64,000 nt of DNA from positions 62,001 to 126,000 of the IMG/VR virus record IMGVR_UViG_3300031951_000035. One strand, given 5' to 3'. Positions 22,573 through 30,203 of this stretch are shown piece by piece (the first letter of the stretch is position 1; every line of letters begins with the position of its first letter). A program made the translations under genes and the position numbers. This DNA comes from a virus. The notes under the pieces were generated by a model that was not told the origin of the DNA, made no database searches, and saw only the letters and a program-made list of their open reading frames with translations.

Positions 22573-24225
22573 TTAATACCAATCAAGTTTTCTTATATCT
22601 TGTGGCAACATGATAAAGTTTTTATTTGCCAGCCATAATACAGTTACAAATTCTGTTAAATATCCATTTTTCCTTATTTCAAAGACCGGCTTATCTGATG
22701 AGATCTTATTACTATCTACGAAAAAACCTATCTTTTCTAAGATATTATTATTTTGATAGAAATCAAAAAGTTCTTCTACTATTTCTCTTTTTGCGATAAT
22801 ATTGTTCGAAAGTGCCGCAGTTTTTGATACTGGTTTTAGTTGTATCAAATCAAAAAATTGATTAATTTGTTCTTTATTTATACGTAATATATTGTATAAA
22901 ATATCTATAAATACAAGAGATGGCTCAACATTGGCACAAAGTATTTTATTGTCGCTTAAATAATTAAGTGCGGCCCAATTATGCATTTCGTCTATTGGAT
23001 TTAATCCTACATATTTATGATTCCAAGACGCTGTGACTATTCCTACATATTTTTTATCTGGTGGGAATAGTTCATCAAATGAAATATCATATATTCTTGA
23101 TTCCGAGTATTCATTCCCAAATGAAGTCTTCAACTCATTTAGATTTATCTTTGATAGATAGTCCCTGTCTTTAATAGAATCAAACTGTTCTGCTTTATGC
23201 CCTAGGCATAATACTTTTACTTCATCCATATTAAACTTTGGCTTTTTTTTATAACCTATGATATTATTATCATAAAGCCAAGTATATTGCACGTTATCTT
23301 TTATGTCGCCTCGTTTGTATCTATAGATATATTTCTGGTTGATTTTCTTACTAGTATTGTCATTTAATGAAATACCAAAATTATATTCAGGCGACAAATT
23401 AAATATAGGATATCCATCCCTATGTATACAGACCTCCATCCATTTATTATCATCATCTTCTTCTTTAGAAAATGGAAAGCTTATTGGACAGAATATATTT
23501 GAATGTTTTTTATTACAGACGACAACCCCAAAATCATACCAAGTTTTCATTTGGTCTGATTCATATTCTAGAGGTTCTAATACTGTCTGTGTCAATGCTG
23601 GATATCTAGTGAAAGCTTCTGCTTTTAATATCCTCATTCTTGTCTTTTTATATCGAAAGAACATCCCGTTATTTTCAATCTCTTCTAGATTATCATATAA
23701 TCCCACATGATCTTCTGGAACAATATCAAAAAGATTAGGACAGTTGTCCATTATTAACACACTGTAATCAAAATAGATTGTTCTGTCATAAGCCTCGATA
23801 AATCGTTTAACTCTAAACTTTTCTAATAATAAAGACCCCTGAGTTCTTCCCTGTAAAAGAACAAAGTCGGAATTAACCTTTTTAGAATACTTACTAATAC
23901 TGTTAACACACTCGTTGAAAATCTCACAATCCGGCGGGAGATATGTTATTACCAGTCTTTTAGATTTAGGCTTTGGCACAATATCATTAGTCTCTGCCCA
24001 AACCGGATAATTAGATTCAACAATATATGGGGTAATATCTTCCTTTACTAGACTTCTAATACTAGACAGTAAATTGTCTGCGTTAGAGTAATCCAATTTC
24101 GGGGAAATACTATTGTCGATAGCCTCTATGGCTTTTCTAATCCGGTCTGGTTGCCACTGTGCAAAGCTGTAGTTATAGTTCTCAGCTACGGCTTTGATTA
24201 TTTCAGGCAGTTTGGTTTGGGACAT
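22573..24225 (-). CDS. Glycosyltransferase-like protein, 550 aa
   Basis: Residues about 85-185 look like a GT-A/GT8 core: KRLVITYLPPDCEIFNECV, then KFRVKRFIEAYDRTIYFDYS and NLFDIVPEDHVGLYDN, as in GT8 enzymes where a Asp-x-Asp follows the strand; here the site reads FDYSVL, so the metal site is not canonical. The C-terminal 250 residues are not recognised. It ends one base before glf. Likely transfers a sugar, possibly galactofuranose; substrate unknown. Confidence 0.55.
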   Translation of the reverse strand: MSQTKLPEIIKAVAENYNYSFAQWQPDRIRKAIEAIDNSISPKLDYSNADNLLSSIRSLVKEDITPYIVESNYPVWAETNDIVPKPKSKRLVITYLPPDCEIFNECVNSISKYSKKVNSDFVLLQGRTQGSLLLEKFRVKRFIEAYDRTIYFDYSVLIMDNCPNLFDIVPEDHVGLYDNLEEIENNGMFFRYKKTRMRILKAEAFTRYPALTQTVLEPLEYESDQMKTWYDFGVVVCNKKHSNIFCPISFPFSKEEDDDNKWMEVCIHRDGYPIFNLSPEYNFGISLNDNTSKKINQKYIYRYKRGDIKDNVQYTWLYDNNIIGYKKKPKFNMDEVKVLCLGHKAEQFDSIKDRDYLSKINLNELKTSFGNEYSESRIYDISFDELFPPDKKYVGIVTASWNHKYVGLNPIDEMHNWAALNYLSDNKILCANVEPSLVFIDILYNILRINKEQINQFFDLIQLKPVSKTAALSNNIIAKREIVEELFDFYQNNNILEKIGFFVDSNKISSDKPVFEIRKNGYLTEFVTVLWLANKNFIMLPQDIRKLDWY

Positions 24226-24451
24226 TTCTCAATTCCGGGAAGTGTTTAACGAGAGTTTCTAGACGATCTTCCGCGTCTGTCAGTTGTTGTAAAGCCTCGT
24301 TCAAATTCCTGTGCAAATCACCCGTGGAGTGGTCCCCAATACCCGCAGGATGGTGTAGGAGTAGATTGAGACTAGCTAGAGCCTCTGCCCTGTCTGCCTG
24401 GGCCTTGAGAGCAAGAGCATATAGAGCGGACGTTTTGAAGTTAATTTCCAT
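24203..24451 (-). CDS. Hypothetical helical protein, 82 aa
   Basis: Alanine/leucine-rich helices (YALALKAQADRAEALASLNL, NEALQQLTDAEDRLETLV). Overlaps the glycosyltransferase start by 23 nt. Confidence 0.65.
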   Translation of the reverse strand: MEINFKTSALYALALKAQADRAEALASLNLLLHHPAGIGDHSTGDLHRNLNEALQQLTDAEDRLETLVKHFPELRNVPNQTA

Positions 24452-24881
24452 AATTCACCTTAAGGTTTTTCTATTTTTTTCTAAGATTTTTCTATTTTTT
24501 TAACCAATTAATTATATCGCCTTGAATAGTAAATATTCAGGAGAAAAAATATAAGAATACAAACTAGGGGAAAACTGAGAGAGGGTTTGAGAGAGGGAGA
24601 GAGTAGGAGAAATATCAAAAACCCCTATACCATAAATAAAAGAGAGTAAATAATAATAGAGGATGATGAACAGACCAGTAATGCTTGACAGTTGGAATTG
24701 GAAGTTTGAACCAGCCACCCGCGTAATAAGTGGGAAATATGCCATTTTAGCCCTATTTCTGCACTATTTCTGTGGGTTTCAAGCCCATTTCCTCTCTACT
24801 GTTTTTCCTATATGGGGGTTTTTGTATTGTTCTCTCTCTCTTTTTGGATGGTTTGTGTTTCTCTCTGGGGTATTTTCTCAC
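24452..24881. other. Largest low-complexity gap in the minus-strand region
   Basis: About 430 bp. Two copies of TTTTTCTATTTTTTT, then a homopurine tract rich in GAGAGAGGG, then pyrimidine-rich CTCTCTCTC. A weak plus-strand ORF starts at 24663 with AGAGG upstream and is hydrophobic, but I do not call it. An origin or regulatory region is possible. Confidence 0.4.
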
Positions 24882-25112
24882 TTACAGGGACAAATCTGCG
24901 TCATTTTCTATCGCTTCTAGTGTTTCAGAGAGGATTTCTGCAAAATCTTTTAGTTCCTGGGGGGTGATTTCGTGTCCTAGCTCTGCCATTATCTGTCTGG
25001 TGAGTAGTAATTCTCTCTCTCCAGAAGTAACACATGTTGCCGCCTGCTTGAGTCTATTATAGTTCTCTCTTACATATTTATACCATTCGCGTAGTACATC
25101 ATCCTTGTCCAT
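24882..25112 (-). CDS. Hypothetical helical protein, 76 aa
   Basis: MDKDDVLREWYKYVRENYNR, mostly helical and acidic. Its start overlaps the end of the zinc-ribbon gene by 14 nt. Confidence 0.7.
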   Translation of the reverse strand: MDKDDVLREWYKYVRENYNRLKQAATCVTSGERELLLTRQIMAELGHEITPQELKDFAEILSETLEAIENDADLSL

Positions 25113-25575
25113 TGTCAGCTTTCTTCAAGAGGATAACTTTGTGTGGTGCCCGAGTAATACTATCCATGACCGGACTTTTTACTTCCGGCCCCATATACAG
25201 AAACTCCCTTGAGCCGTATGGGCTGGATACCATAATTCCATCCGGGAGGATTTCACTAACGGTATACTTTCCTTTATTGCCAAGGTAGTTGATATTACCA
25301 TCTTGATCAGTATGGAAAGGACCGCTCCCCTGGACGACTTTAATTAAATCGCCTTTAAAAAGGGTGGTATGATCAGATACCGGAATCTTGCGGGTTTTAT
25401 TAATTTTAAATCGCTTAACCTTCTTAGAGGTAATGACAGCGACTTCTTCCGTTGGGGCTTTCTTCCCGGACTTCATTACAAACGGGTGATTACAATTCTT
25501 ACAGTTAAAAGAACGAACACCATTAATAGTGCTACAGTTCTTACACATCTTTTGCCCGCGTTTCAGCTTTTCCAT
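25099..25575 (-). CDS. Zinc-ribbon protein, 158 aa
   Basis: The start at MEKLKRGQKMCKNCSTINGV is chosen by the SD-like AAAGGTG; the longer frame reads through repeats. CKNC and CKNCNHPF at residues 11-30 make a compact zinc ribbon. The C-terminal part has a KOW/SH3-like pattern (FKGDLIKVVQGSGPF, YTVSEI). Possibly nucleic-acid binding. Confidence 0.7.
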   Translation of the reverse strand: MEKLKRGQKMCKNCSTINGVRSFNCKNCNHPFVMKSGKKAPTEEVAVITSKKVKRFKINKTRKIPVSDHTTLFKGDLIKVVQGSGPFHTDQDGNINYLGNKGKYTVSEILPDGIMVSSPYGSREFLYMGPEVKSPVMDSITRAPHKVILLKKADNGQG

Positions 25576-25594
25576 ACTTTCACCTTTATAGTCT

Positions 25595-25713
25595 AAAGAA
25601 CTTGAGTCCAAACACTTAACCCTGGCCCTTGCGGGATTCGGCTTGTTTAGCCAACACACTCCCAAAGAACTTGCGTCCAAACTACAAATACCTTGGCCCT
25701 TGCGGGGAGCCGG
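25595..25713 (-). repeat. Tandem structured repeat in the leader of the zinc-ribbon gene
   Basis: Two copies of about 48 nt (25595-25642 and 25664-25713). Each can form a small hairpin around CCCGCAAGGG and a second around GGAC-N4-GTTC. In the second, the loop differs (GCAA versus TCAA) while the stem is kept. Confidence 0.6.
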
Positions 25714-25716
25714 GCA

Positions 25717-25744
25717 GTGGGGGTGGCACAAGTGCCACCCCCAC
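25717..25744 (-). terminator. Strong GC hairpin after 25749-25967
   Basis: Perfect 13-bp inverted repeat (GTGGGGGTGGCAC and its complement) 4 nt after the stop. No U-tract follows, so it may stabilise or process mRNA instead of terminating. Confidence 0.5.
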
Positions 25745-25748
25745 CTCG

Positions 25749-25967
25749 TCATTCCTTGCCATTCTCGTATCGCCCAAGTTCCAGGGTAAATGGCGGATTA
25801 ATTTCATTACCTTCGTCATCCCATGTTCCATATCCATGGAATGTCACTCCGACTGCGAAACATTCCATTCCACGATGACTTTCTTCGATTTCCATAGTGA
25901 CATCAAATTCAAGCATGAGATCAAAAAGTCTACGCTTGAAAGCTTCTCTACGATCCCAGCTACTCAT
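25749..25967 (-). CDS. Hypothetical protein, 72 aa
   Basis: MSSWDRREAFKRRLFDLMLE then beta-rich VGVTFHGYGTWDDEGNEI. ATGA overlap with 25964-26149. Unknown. Confidence 0.7.
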   Translation of the reverse strand: MSSWDRREAFKRRLFDLMLEFDVTMEIEESHRGMECFAVGVTFHGYGTWDDEGNEINPPFTLELGRYENGKE

Positions 25968-26149
25968 GACCAGTCCTCCTCGTCCCGCCGCCGTCGCTTG
26001 GAGCGGGAATTAATTGCGTCCAGTTCTACCTCCAGACTCTCCACATCATCCTCCAGATCCTGAATATACTGGTAGATAACTGCGAAAGTTTCGGGGGAAC
26101 AATTGTCCTGAACTTCCAAAAGAGCCTCGTTGATCTCACCGCTTGTCAT
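25964..26149 (-). CDS. Hypothetical acidic/basic helical protein, 61 aa
   Basis: Acidic helix (YIQDLEDDVESLEVELDAI) followed by a basic run SRSKRRRRDEEDWS. Possible small dimer. Unknown. Confidence 0.7.
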   Translation of the reverse strand: MTSGEINEALLEVQDNCSPETFAVIYQYIQDLEDDVESLEVELDAINSRSKRRRRDEEDWS

Positions 26150-26216
26150 AGTTGACCACTCCCTGAATCAGACCGATAGTGCCGACAAAGAAAAGGAATA
26201 GGATCAGTTTGAGCAT
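26136..26216 (-). CDS. Tiny membrane peptide, 26 aa
   Basis: MLKLILFLFFVGTIGLIQGV is a single hydrophobic segment with SD TTGGAGAAT. The stop overlaps the next gene's first codons by 14 nt. Short, so moderate confidence. Confidence 0.5.
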   Translation of the reverse strand: MLKLILFLFFVGTIGLIQGVVNYDKR

Positions 26217-26245
26217 AGATTCTCCAAAGTTAGTGTAAGGGGGCA

Positions 26246-26274
26246 GGGAGGGGCGGCCCGATGCCGCCCCTCCC
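26246..26274 (-). terminator. GC hairpin after the DUF932 gene
   Basis: 12-bp perfect stem GGGAGGGGCGGC / GCCGCCCCTCCC with 5-nt loop, 6 nt past the stop. No U-tract; termination is inferred. Confidence 0.5.
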
Positions 26275-26280
26275 ATTATA

Positions 26281-27183
26281 TCAGGCAGTCAACGCCATGA
26301 CAAGGTTCTCTGCCTTGAGAACGCTGGCATCACTACCCGCCTTCAAGATGCGAGCAAAGTCGCTCTTGAATCCGGCCTTGGTCCGTGCATCGTGCTGCAC
26401 GTAACCCTGGACGGCATTGAAAGCCTCCCACGCACTAACCTTGAAATCACTCCCCATGTCGGGGCGACCAGTCAGAACCCGCTCGCGGTAGAGACGCTGG
26501 AAAATCGCCTCAGTCCGATTCTTGTGGATCGTCACCGCAGTCTGGGACGCATCCGGGGCGGGCTGACCGTACACCTGATCCAGAAAACTCACCATCGACA
26601 CTTCCCGATTCTGGAGGGTCAGAATCAGATCCCCCAGCGTACCCCACGACTGCTTGAGAAGCTGGAACGTCTGAATCAGATCGTCCATCTTGCTCCGCAG
26701 ACCGGAAGTGTGCCGGATGGAAACCGTCGTGCCGCTCACCTTTCGCATGATGTAGAGATTGGAGCAAAGGTCACGCCAGTACCCCATGCTGGCATGGAAA
26801 GCCTGACCATCGTATCCCGCCCGCACCATAATGCGGGGGAAGACGTTATCCGCAGTCCCGTAGACACTCAGACGCTGCTCCTTGGTGGGGGCAATCGCCA
26901 CATAGTGACCGTTGCGGAAGTAGGTCTTGCAATCCACCTCCCCGTCGAAAGCCTCTGCGGCAGCATCGACCAGGGCACACACATCATCCGTCTGGTGGGG
27001 AACGTAACGACTGGTCACGCTGCCCGTCCCGACAACCTCAGAAGTGTCAGATCGGAACAGACCGTACCAGGGGGTGGTCATGCCATCCGGCCCGGCGAGG
27101 GGGAACTTGTCCACGCTGAAATCGAAAGCCGCACGAACGCTAGAGGAAACGTCGCTGGCCTGCTGCTTAGTCATCTTATTCAT
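26281..27183 (-). CDS. DUF932 family protein, 300 aa
   Basis: The WYGLFRSDTSEVVGTGSVTS motif, VPHQTDDVCALVDAAAEAF, RIMVRAGYDGQAFHASMGYW and TVSIRHTSGLRSKMDDLI match the phage/plasmid DUF932 family (TIGR03299-like), whose function is unknown. GC-rich codons. Two tandem promoters at 27222 and 27300 drive it. Confidence 0.85.
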   Translation of the reverse strand: MNKMTKQQASDVSSSVRAAFDFSVDKFPLAGPDGMTTPWYGLFRSDTSEVVGTGSVTSRYVPHQTDDVCALVDAAAEAFDGEVDCKTYFRNGHYVAIAPTKEQRLSVYGTADNVFPRIMVRAGYDGQAFHASMGYWRDLCSNLYIMRKVSGTTVSIRHTSGLRSKMDDLIQTFQLLKQSWGTLGDLILTLQNREVSMVSFLDQVYGQPAPDASQTAVTIHKNRTEAIFQRLYRERVLTGRPDMGSDFKVSAWEAFNAVQGYVQHDARTKAGFKSDFARILKAGSDASVLKAENLVMALTA

Positions 27184-27221
27184 CCTTTGTTGGAGTTACT
27201 GTCACCGTCACTTGTCCCCGG

Positions 27222-27249
27222 ATTCTACCAGGGTTATCGTCGTTTGCAA
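27222..27249 (-). promoter_or_regulatory. Proximal promoter of the DUF932 gene (TTGCAA-16-TAGAAT)
   Basis: Part of a tandem pair 78 bp apart; CGATA in the spacer. Confidence 0.65.
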
Positions 27250-27299
27250 GAGGCGGGATTAACTTTTTTTCTCGTCCCGCGTTCCGCTCGACTCCCCCG

Positions 27300-27327
27300 A
27301 TTCTACCAGATGGTATCGACATTGCAA
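27300..27327 (-). promoter_or_regulatory. Distal promoter of the DUF932 gene (TTGCAA-16-TAGAAT)
   Basis: Second of the tandem pair, CGATA in the spacer; the same arrangement recurs at 33027/33106 and 34862/34940. Confidence 0.65.
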
Positions 27328-27359
27328 CTAGGGGAGAAGAGTTTTTTTTCGTGATTCTT

Positions 27360-27446
27360 TGGTATGCCGTTTGCTATATGCAAATCCCGTGCCGGAAATT
27401 AATTCTCGTTTGGCACGATTTTTGCGAGCGGCCCAAAGCGGCCGCT
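27360..27446 (+). repeat. Repeat block: sigma-54-like sites and CCAAAG hairpin (copy 1)
   Basis: Plus-strand sites at 27360-27375 and 27411-27426 (TGGCACG-N4-TTGC), an opposite-strand site at 27379-27394, then hairpin AGCGGCC-CAAAGC-GGCCGCT at 27427-27446. The GG and GC pairs are exactly 10 nt apart in each site. Confidence 0.6.
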
Positions 27447-27531
27447 CCGCTGCGGCCACTTAATGGGGTTGTATTAGAGTGCTACCCATTTTGCAACTGT
27501 CGGCGGGCTGGGTAGCCCCACCATAATTATG

Positions 27532-27798
27532 TCAGTATGTAGGGAGTTCAGCAATAATCTGCTTGGCAAAAAGATGGTTTGGCTGTCCCAAAACGTCTGC
27601 TTCTTCAAGATCATCACCCTTGTAACATCCAATATTCATACTGTACGGAAGAATAACATCAAGCGATCCATTGTAGTCTAAGGCAGCATTGCTAGGACGC
27701 AACTGAATCACCAGTTGTTTACCGCCAGGAAAATTGATGATGAAATCGCAATCATGATCTGGTGCTTCTTGATGAATCTCAGTGAACTTATAGTTCAT
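27532..27798 (-). CDS. Hypothetical protein, 88 aa
   Basis: MNYKFTEIHQEAPDHDCDFI, then FPGGKQLVIQLRPSNAALDY and DVILPYSMNIGCYKG. SD AAGGAAA. Small beta protein of unknown role. Confidence 0.7.
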   Translation of the reverse strand: MNYKFTEIHQEAPDHDCDFIINFPGGKQLVIQLRPSNAALDYNGSLDVILPYSMNIGCYKGDDLEEADVLGQPNHLFAKQIIAELPTY

Positions 27799-27832
27799 TT
27801 CTATTTCCTTAGATTAGAGGTAAAGCTGCCAA

Positions 27833-27905
27833 TGCCCCCACTAGGACTTGAACCTAGAACCTATCGGTTAAAAGCCGAATGCTCTGCCAATTGAGCTATA
27901 AGGGC
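27833..27905 (-). tRNA. tRNA-Lys(TTT)
   Basis: 73 nt. Acceptor GCCCTTA/TGGGGGC (two G-U), D-arm GCTC-AATTGGCA-GAGC, anticodon loop CTTTTAA, T-arm CTAGG-TTCAAGT-CCTAG. All arms regular. CCA not encoded. Confidence 0.9.
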
Positions 27906-27913
27906 AACTATTG

Positions 27914-28297
27914 TTAGTTTCTTTCCTCAAGAATGTAGACTTGCCGGTCTTGAGTTACCAGGGTGGCATATTCATATCCGTCCCAGATGAACTCCCCGTC
28001 ATCACTATCCCGCCTCCAGTGAGGATCGACAATAGGATTATAGAACAAACGCTCCAGATTGTCAACCGGAATATTTTCAGTCACGATCAATTCCGCACAC
28101 TCAATCCATCCCGCCACATCCTTAACGCCTTCGGCGTGGACCTTCTTAGCCTTGTTCACCTTGTTAACCAGCTTGCACTCAAGCATTTCTAGGGAATACT
28201 GCTTGGGGTCAAGATACCTAACAGCACTATCCGGCCCACGAACTTGCCACTTCTTGAAGTTCTCACCGCTTTGAAGATGGAAGCGAACCTTATACAT
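27914..28297 (-). CDS. Hypothetical protein, 127 aa
   Basis: The start at MYKVRFHLQSGENFKKWQVR follows SD AAAGGAG. Contains KVHAEGVKDVAGWIECAELI and WDGYEYATLV. This type occurs in phages as a protein of unknown function. Confidence 0.7.
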   Translation of the reverse strand: MYKVRFHLQSGENFKKWQVRGPDSAVRYLDPKQYSLEMLECKLVNKVNKAKKVHAEGVKDVAGWIECAELIVTENIPVDNLERLFYNPIVDPHWRRDSDDGEFIWDGYEYATLVTQDRQVYILEERN

Positions 28298-28316
28298 TTC
28301 TATCTCCTTTTCCACC

Positions 28317-28344
28317 ATTCTACCATACTTTTAGTGTATGTCAA
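28317..28344 (-). promoter_or_regulatory. Promoter upstream of 27914-28297 (TTGACA-16-TAGAAT)
   Basis: Sits one base from the 3' end of tRNA-Glu, as the promoter at 9738 sits against tRNA-Ser. Spacer is a near dyad (ATAC...GTAT). Confidence 0.65.
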
Positions 28345-28345
28345 G

Positions 28346-28417
28346 TGACCCCACGGGGAATCGAACCCCGGTTAACGGATTGAAAGTCCGCTTTCCTAGC
28401 CGCTAGAAGATGGGGCC
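28346..28417 (-). tRNA. tRNA-Glu(TTC)
   Basis: 72 nt. Acceptor GGCCCCA/TGGGGTC, anticodon loop CTTTCAA with stem GCGGA/TCCGT, T-arm CGGGG-TTCGATT-CCCCG. CCA not encoded. Confidence 0.9.
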
Positions 28418-28422
28418 AACTA

Positions 28423-28623
28423 TCACTGTGGCTCCGCAAGAATTGGTGCTTCGCTGTCGTAATCCATATAGTAAATAATCGCGTCTTCGATGAGAGGAAT
28501 CAGACGCTCTCGCATCTTTTTCAATTCATCATTAGAAAGACTAGGGTAGTCCAGAGCCTCTACCCATGACTGAAAGAACGCATAGTCAATCAGGATCGAA
28601 GAAGTTTGTGCAAAATTACTCAT
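28423..28623 (-). CDS. Hypothetical helical protein, 66 aa
   Basis: MSNFAQTSSILIDYAFFQSW, then DELKKMRERLIPLIEDAIIY. SD AAAGG lies a little far (9 nt). Unknown. Confidence 0.65.
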   Translation of the reverse strand: MSNFAQTSSILIDYAFFQSWVEALDYPSLSNDELKKMRERLIPLIEDAIIYYMDYDSEAPILAEPQ

Positions 28624-28640
28624 CGTTGATTGCCTTTCGA

Positions 28641-28985
28641 TTAGCGGAACCACGGGTTCGTTGACGCTTGGGACGGCTGTCGTGCAATCCACTCCCCGAC
28701 CTGTGGGGGCTGTGACCCTTGCCCAATTCCCACACCGGGCGGATATTGAGTTGGATTGGTTCGTATTTGCGGGACTTGCTCATGCCATTTTCCATCGGGG
28801 TGAAGGTGATACAGTTTACCACTGTTTGGATTAAATGCAACTTGCCAAGTCATAATCGGCTGTGGCTGTGCATACGATTCCTGAACGATTACCTGGGGAG
28901 GAAGCATCGGCATCTGCTGATACTGCCTCCAACCATTATACGCCATTCCTACGATTGTCAAGCCAATTCCAATCCATTGGATCAT
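28641..28985 (-). CDS. Membrane-anchored proline/glutamine-rich protein, 114 aa
   Basis: ATG at 28985 with SD AGGAG. MIQWIGIGLTIVGMAYNGW is an N-terminal transmembrane segment; the rest is low-complexity and rich in P, Q and G with a FNPNSGKLYHLHPDGKWHE strand pair. Unknown. Confidence 0.7.
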   Translation of the reverse strand: MIQWIGIGLTIVGMAYNGWRQYQQMPMLPPQVIVQESYAQPQPIMTWQVAFNPNSGKLYHLHPDGKWHEQVPQIRTNPTQYPPGVGIGQGSQPPQVGEWIARQPSQASTNPWFR

Positions 28986-28987
28986 AG

Positions 28988-29185
28988 TCAACTCCTATTA
29001 AAACTAGCCCTCGCTCCAAGAACCATGCACAACCACATCGTCGCAAAGAAAGTCTTGATAGTGACCGGGATGCTAAGACCAAACAGGAGATTCAGACTCC
29101 AGATGGTCAAAATCGGACCAAGGACAAGCATCACGATAAAGAAAAGAACCATCAGAAGAATAAGAAAGCCAGTTCCGTCAGTCAT
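28988..29185 (-). CDS. Small membrane protein, 65 aa
   Basis: Two hydrophobic segments (FLILLMVLFFIVMLVLG; IKTFFATMWLCMVLG). SD TGAGGAA. Unknown role. Confidence 0.7.
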   Translation of the reverse strand: MTDGTGFLILLMVLFFIVMLVLGPILTIWSLNLLFGLSIPVTIKTFFATMWLCMVLGARASFNRS

Positions 29186-29412
29186 TTGTTCCTCAAAGTC
29201 GGGAGATAGTAAAGATCGTACACTTCTTGCCAAGTCGGCATCTTGTGCCAGGGATCACCCTCATTCACACAGATACCATCATTGTCATACACATCATAAA
29301 AGTCAACTGTTCTTGAATCAAATCCGTCAGAGTCATCATAGCAGGCGACCACATGAAAGATTCCAAGCGGCCAATTGCGGTCGTACAAATACGTCGCCAC
29401 TTTCTCATTCAT
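29182..29412 (-). CDS. Hypothetical protein, 76 aa
   Basis: MNEKVATYLYDRNWPLGIFH then an acidic, Asp/Tyr-rich core (DDSDGFDS, VDFYDVYDNDG). ATGA overlap downstream, 8-nt overlap upstream. Unknown. Confidence 0.7.
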   Translation of the reverse strand: MNEKVATYLYDRNWPLGIFHVVACYDDSDGFDSRTVDFYDVYDNDGICVNEGDPWHKMPTWQEVYDLYYLPTLRNK

Positions 29413-29554
29413 CTTCTACTTCCTCGTAGTCCACATCGTGACAGTCACATTCCGTACAGATGTTATTGTCAAACGTGGTGTAGGTAGTCCCGTCAAGGTG
29501 TGCCCAGGCGTCGAAAACAACTTCGCCGCCACATTCCTTACATCTAGCCCACAT
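29405..29554 (-). CDS. Small zinc-ribbon protein, 49 aa
   Basis: MWARCKECGGEVVFDAWAHL and ICTECDCHD: two CxxC knuckles about 30 residues apart make a minimal zinc ribbon. SD AAAGGAG. Conserved-looking phage type. Confidence 0.7.
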   Translation of the reverse strand: MWARCKECGGEVVFDAWAHLDGTTYTTFDNNICTECDCHDVDYEEVEDE

Positions 29555-29575
29555 GGTGTTTCTCCTTTACCCGCA

Positions 29576-29610
29576 TGGTGGGGGCATGGCATTGTGCCAC
29601 ACCCCCACCA
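29576..29610 (-). other. GC hairpin in the leader of 29405-29554
   Basis: Stem of 9 plus 5 bp with a 2-nt internal mismatch and a 3-nt loop. It lies 22 nt upstream of an ATG, just after the stop of the previous gene, so it could be a terminator or a leader structure. Confidence 0.45.
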
Positions 29611-29624
29611 CACAGTCAAGTCCC

Positions 29625-29837
29625 TCACGAACAGGACGGATCGACCATCCGGTCACACCGCAGGGTACGGACCTTGTTGTCCGCACTACGGATGCGGGCA
29701 TAGGGACCGTTGGGGCCGAACCCGACGATCTCCACCACGCCGGCGTGGAACTTGAGGACGTTCCGACGACCGTGCTTGGGGTACTTGCACACAAGACGCT
29801 GACCGGCCGAAATCGACAGGCCCGTGAAAACGTTCAT
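29625..29837 (-). CDS. Small beta protein, 70 aa; paralogue of 33640-33840
   Basis: YPKHGRRNVLKFHAGVVEIV then GPNGPYARIRSADNKVRTL aligns with YPVHGTKNVLRRVVGVKVRS and GPNGRGITVQQKNGEIRSL at 33640. Small SH3-like barrel is likely. Start at the second Met by SD distance. Confidence 0.7.
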   Translation of the reverse strand: MNVFTGLSISAGQRLVCKYPKHGRRNVLKFHAGVVEIVGFGPNGPYARIRSADNKVRTLRCDRMVDPSCS

Positions 29838-29876
29838 TTTCATTTTCCTTTGTGAAGTGGTACTAACTCTATCGAC

Positions 29877-29904
29877 ATTCTACACAGAAAACTTTAGAAG
29901 TCAA
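29877..29904 (-). promoter_or_regulatory. Promoter for 29625-29837 (TTGACT-16-TAGAAT)
   Basis: Minus-strand hexamers at the end of the preceding gene; CGATAG follows right after the -10. Confidence 0.6.
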
Positions 29905-30185
29905 GCCTCAACGGGCTGGCTTGCTTCCTCGACAGTCTCGACAGCCTCGACCTTGACCTTCTTCTTCTTCGGAGGCTTGGGATTGGCAAGGCTCACGCCC
30001 ATACGCCGCTTCGCCCAAACCTTAAGACCCTGCGTACCAAGATCAGTGATATCGTCAATGTTCACGGCGTCGTAGGTGCGGCCATGCACACCACGGACAG
30101 CCTTAGAAAGACGCTGACGAACATCAATCACATCGACCTCATGACCATCCGACACAATCTCGACCGTAAACGTAAACTTCTGCAT
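29901..30185 (-). CDS. Hypothetical protein, 94 aa
   Basis: N-terminal alpha/beta part (FTFTVEIVSDGHEVDVIDV), then a lysine-rich stretch PPKKKKVKVEA and an acidic end. Possibly nucleic-acid binding by charge only. Confidence 0.65.
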   Translation of the reverse strand: MQKFTFTVEIVSDGHEVDVIDVRQRLSKAVRGVHGRTYDAVNIDDITDLGTQGLKVWAKRRMGVSLANPKPPKKKKVKVEAVETVEEASQPVEA

Positions 30186-30203
30186 TATTAAAACCTTTCA
30201 AGT

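Noticed and set aside
24663-24920. 85-codon hydrophobic plus-strand ORF with AGAGG upstream
   Set aside because: Only support is a weak SD; it would be the only plus gene of the region and its composition reflects T-rich low-complexity DNA. Kept as a possibility in the gap note.
26392-27354. 320-codon plus-strand frame over the DUF932 gene
   Set aside because: Antisense shadow in GC-rich DNA; the minus frame matches a known family.
28935-28961. Promoter-like TTGACA-15-TATAAT
   Set aside because: It lies inside the coding region of 28641-28985 close to its start, with a 15-nt spacer; not called, although it could serve 28423-28623.
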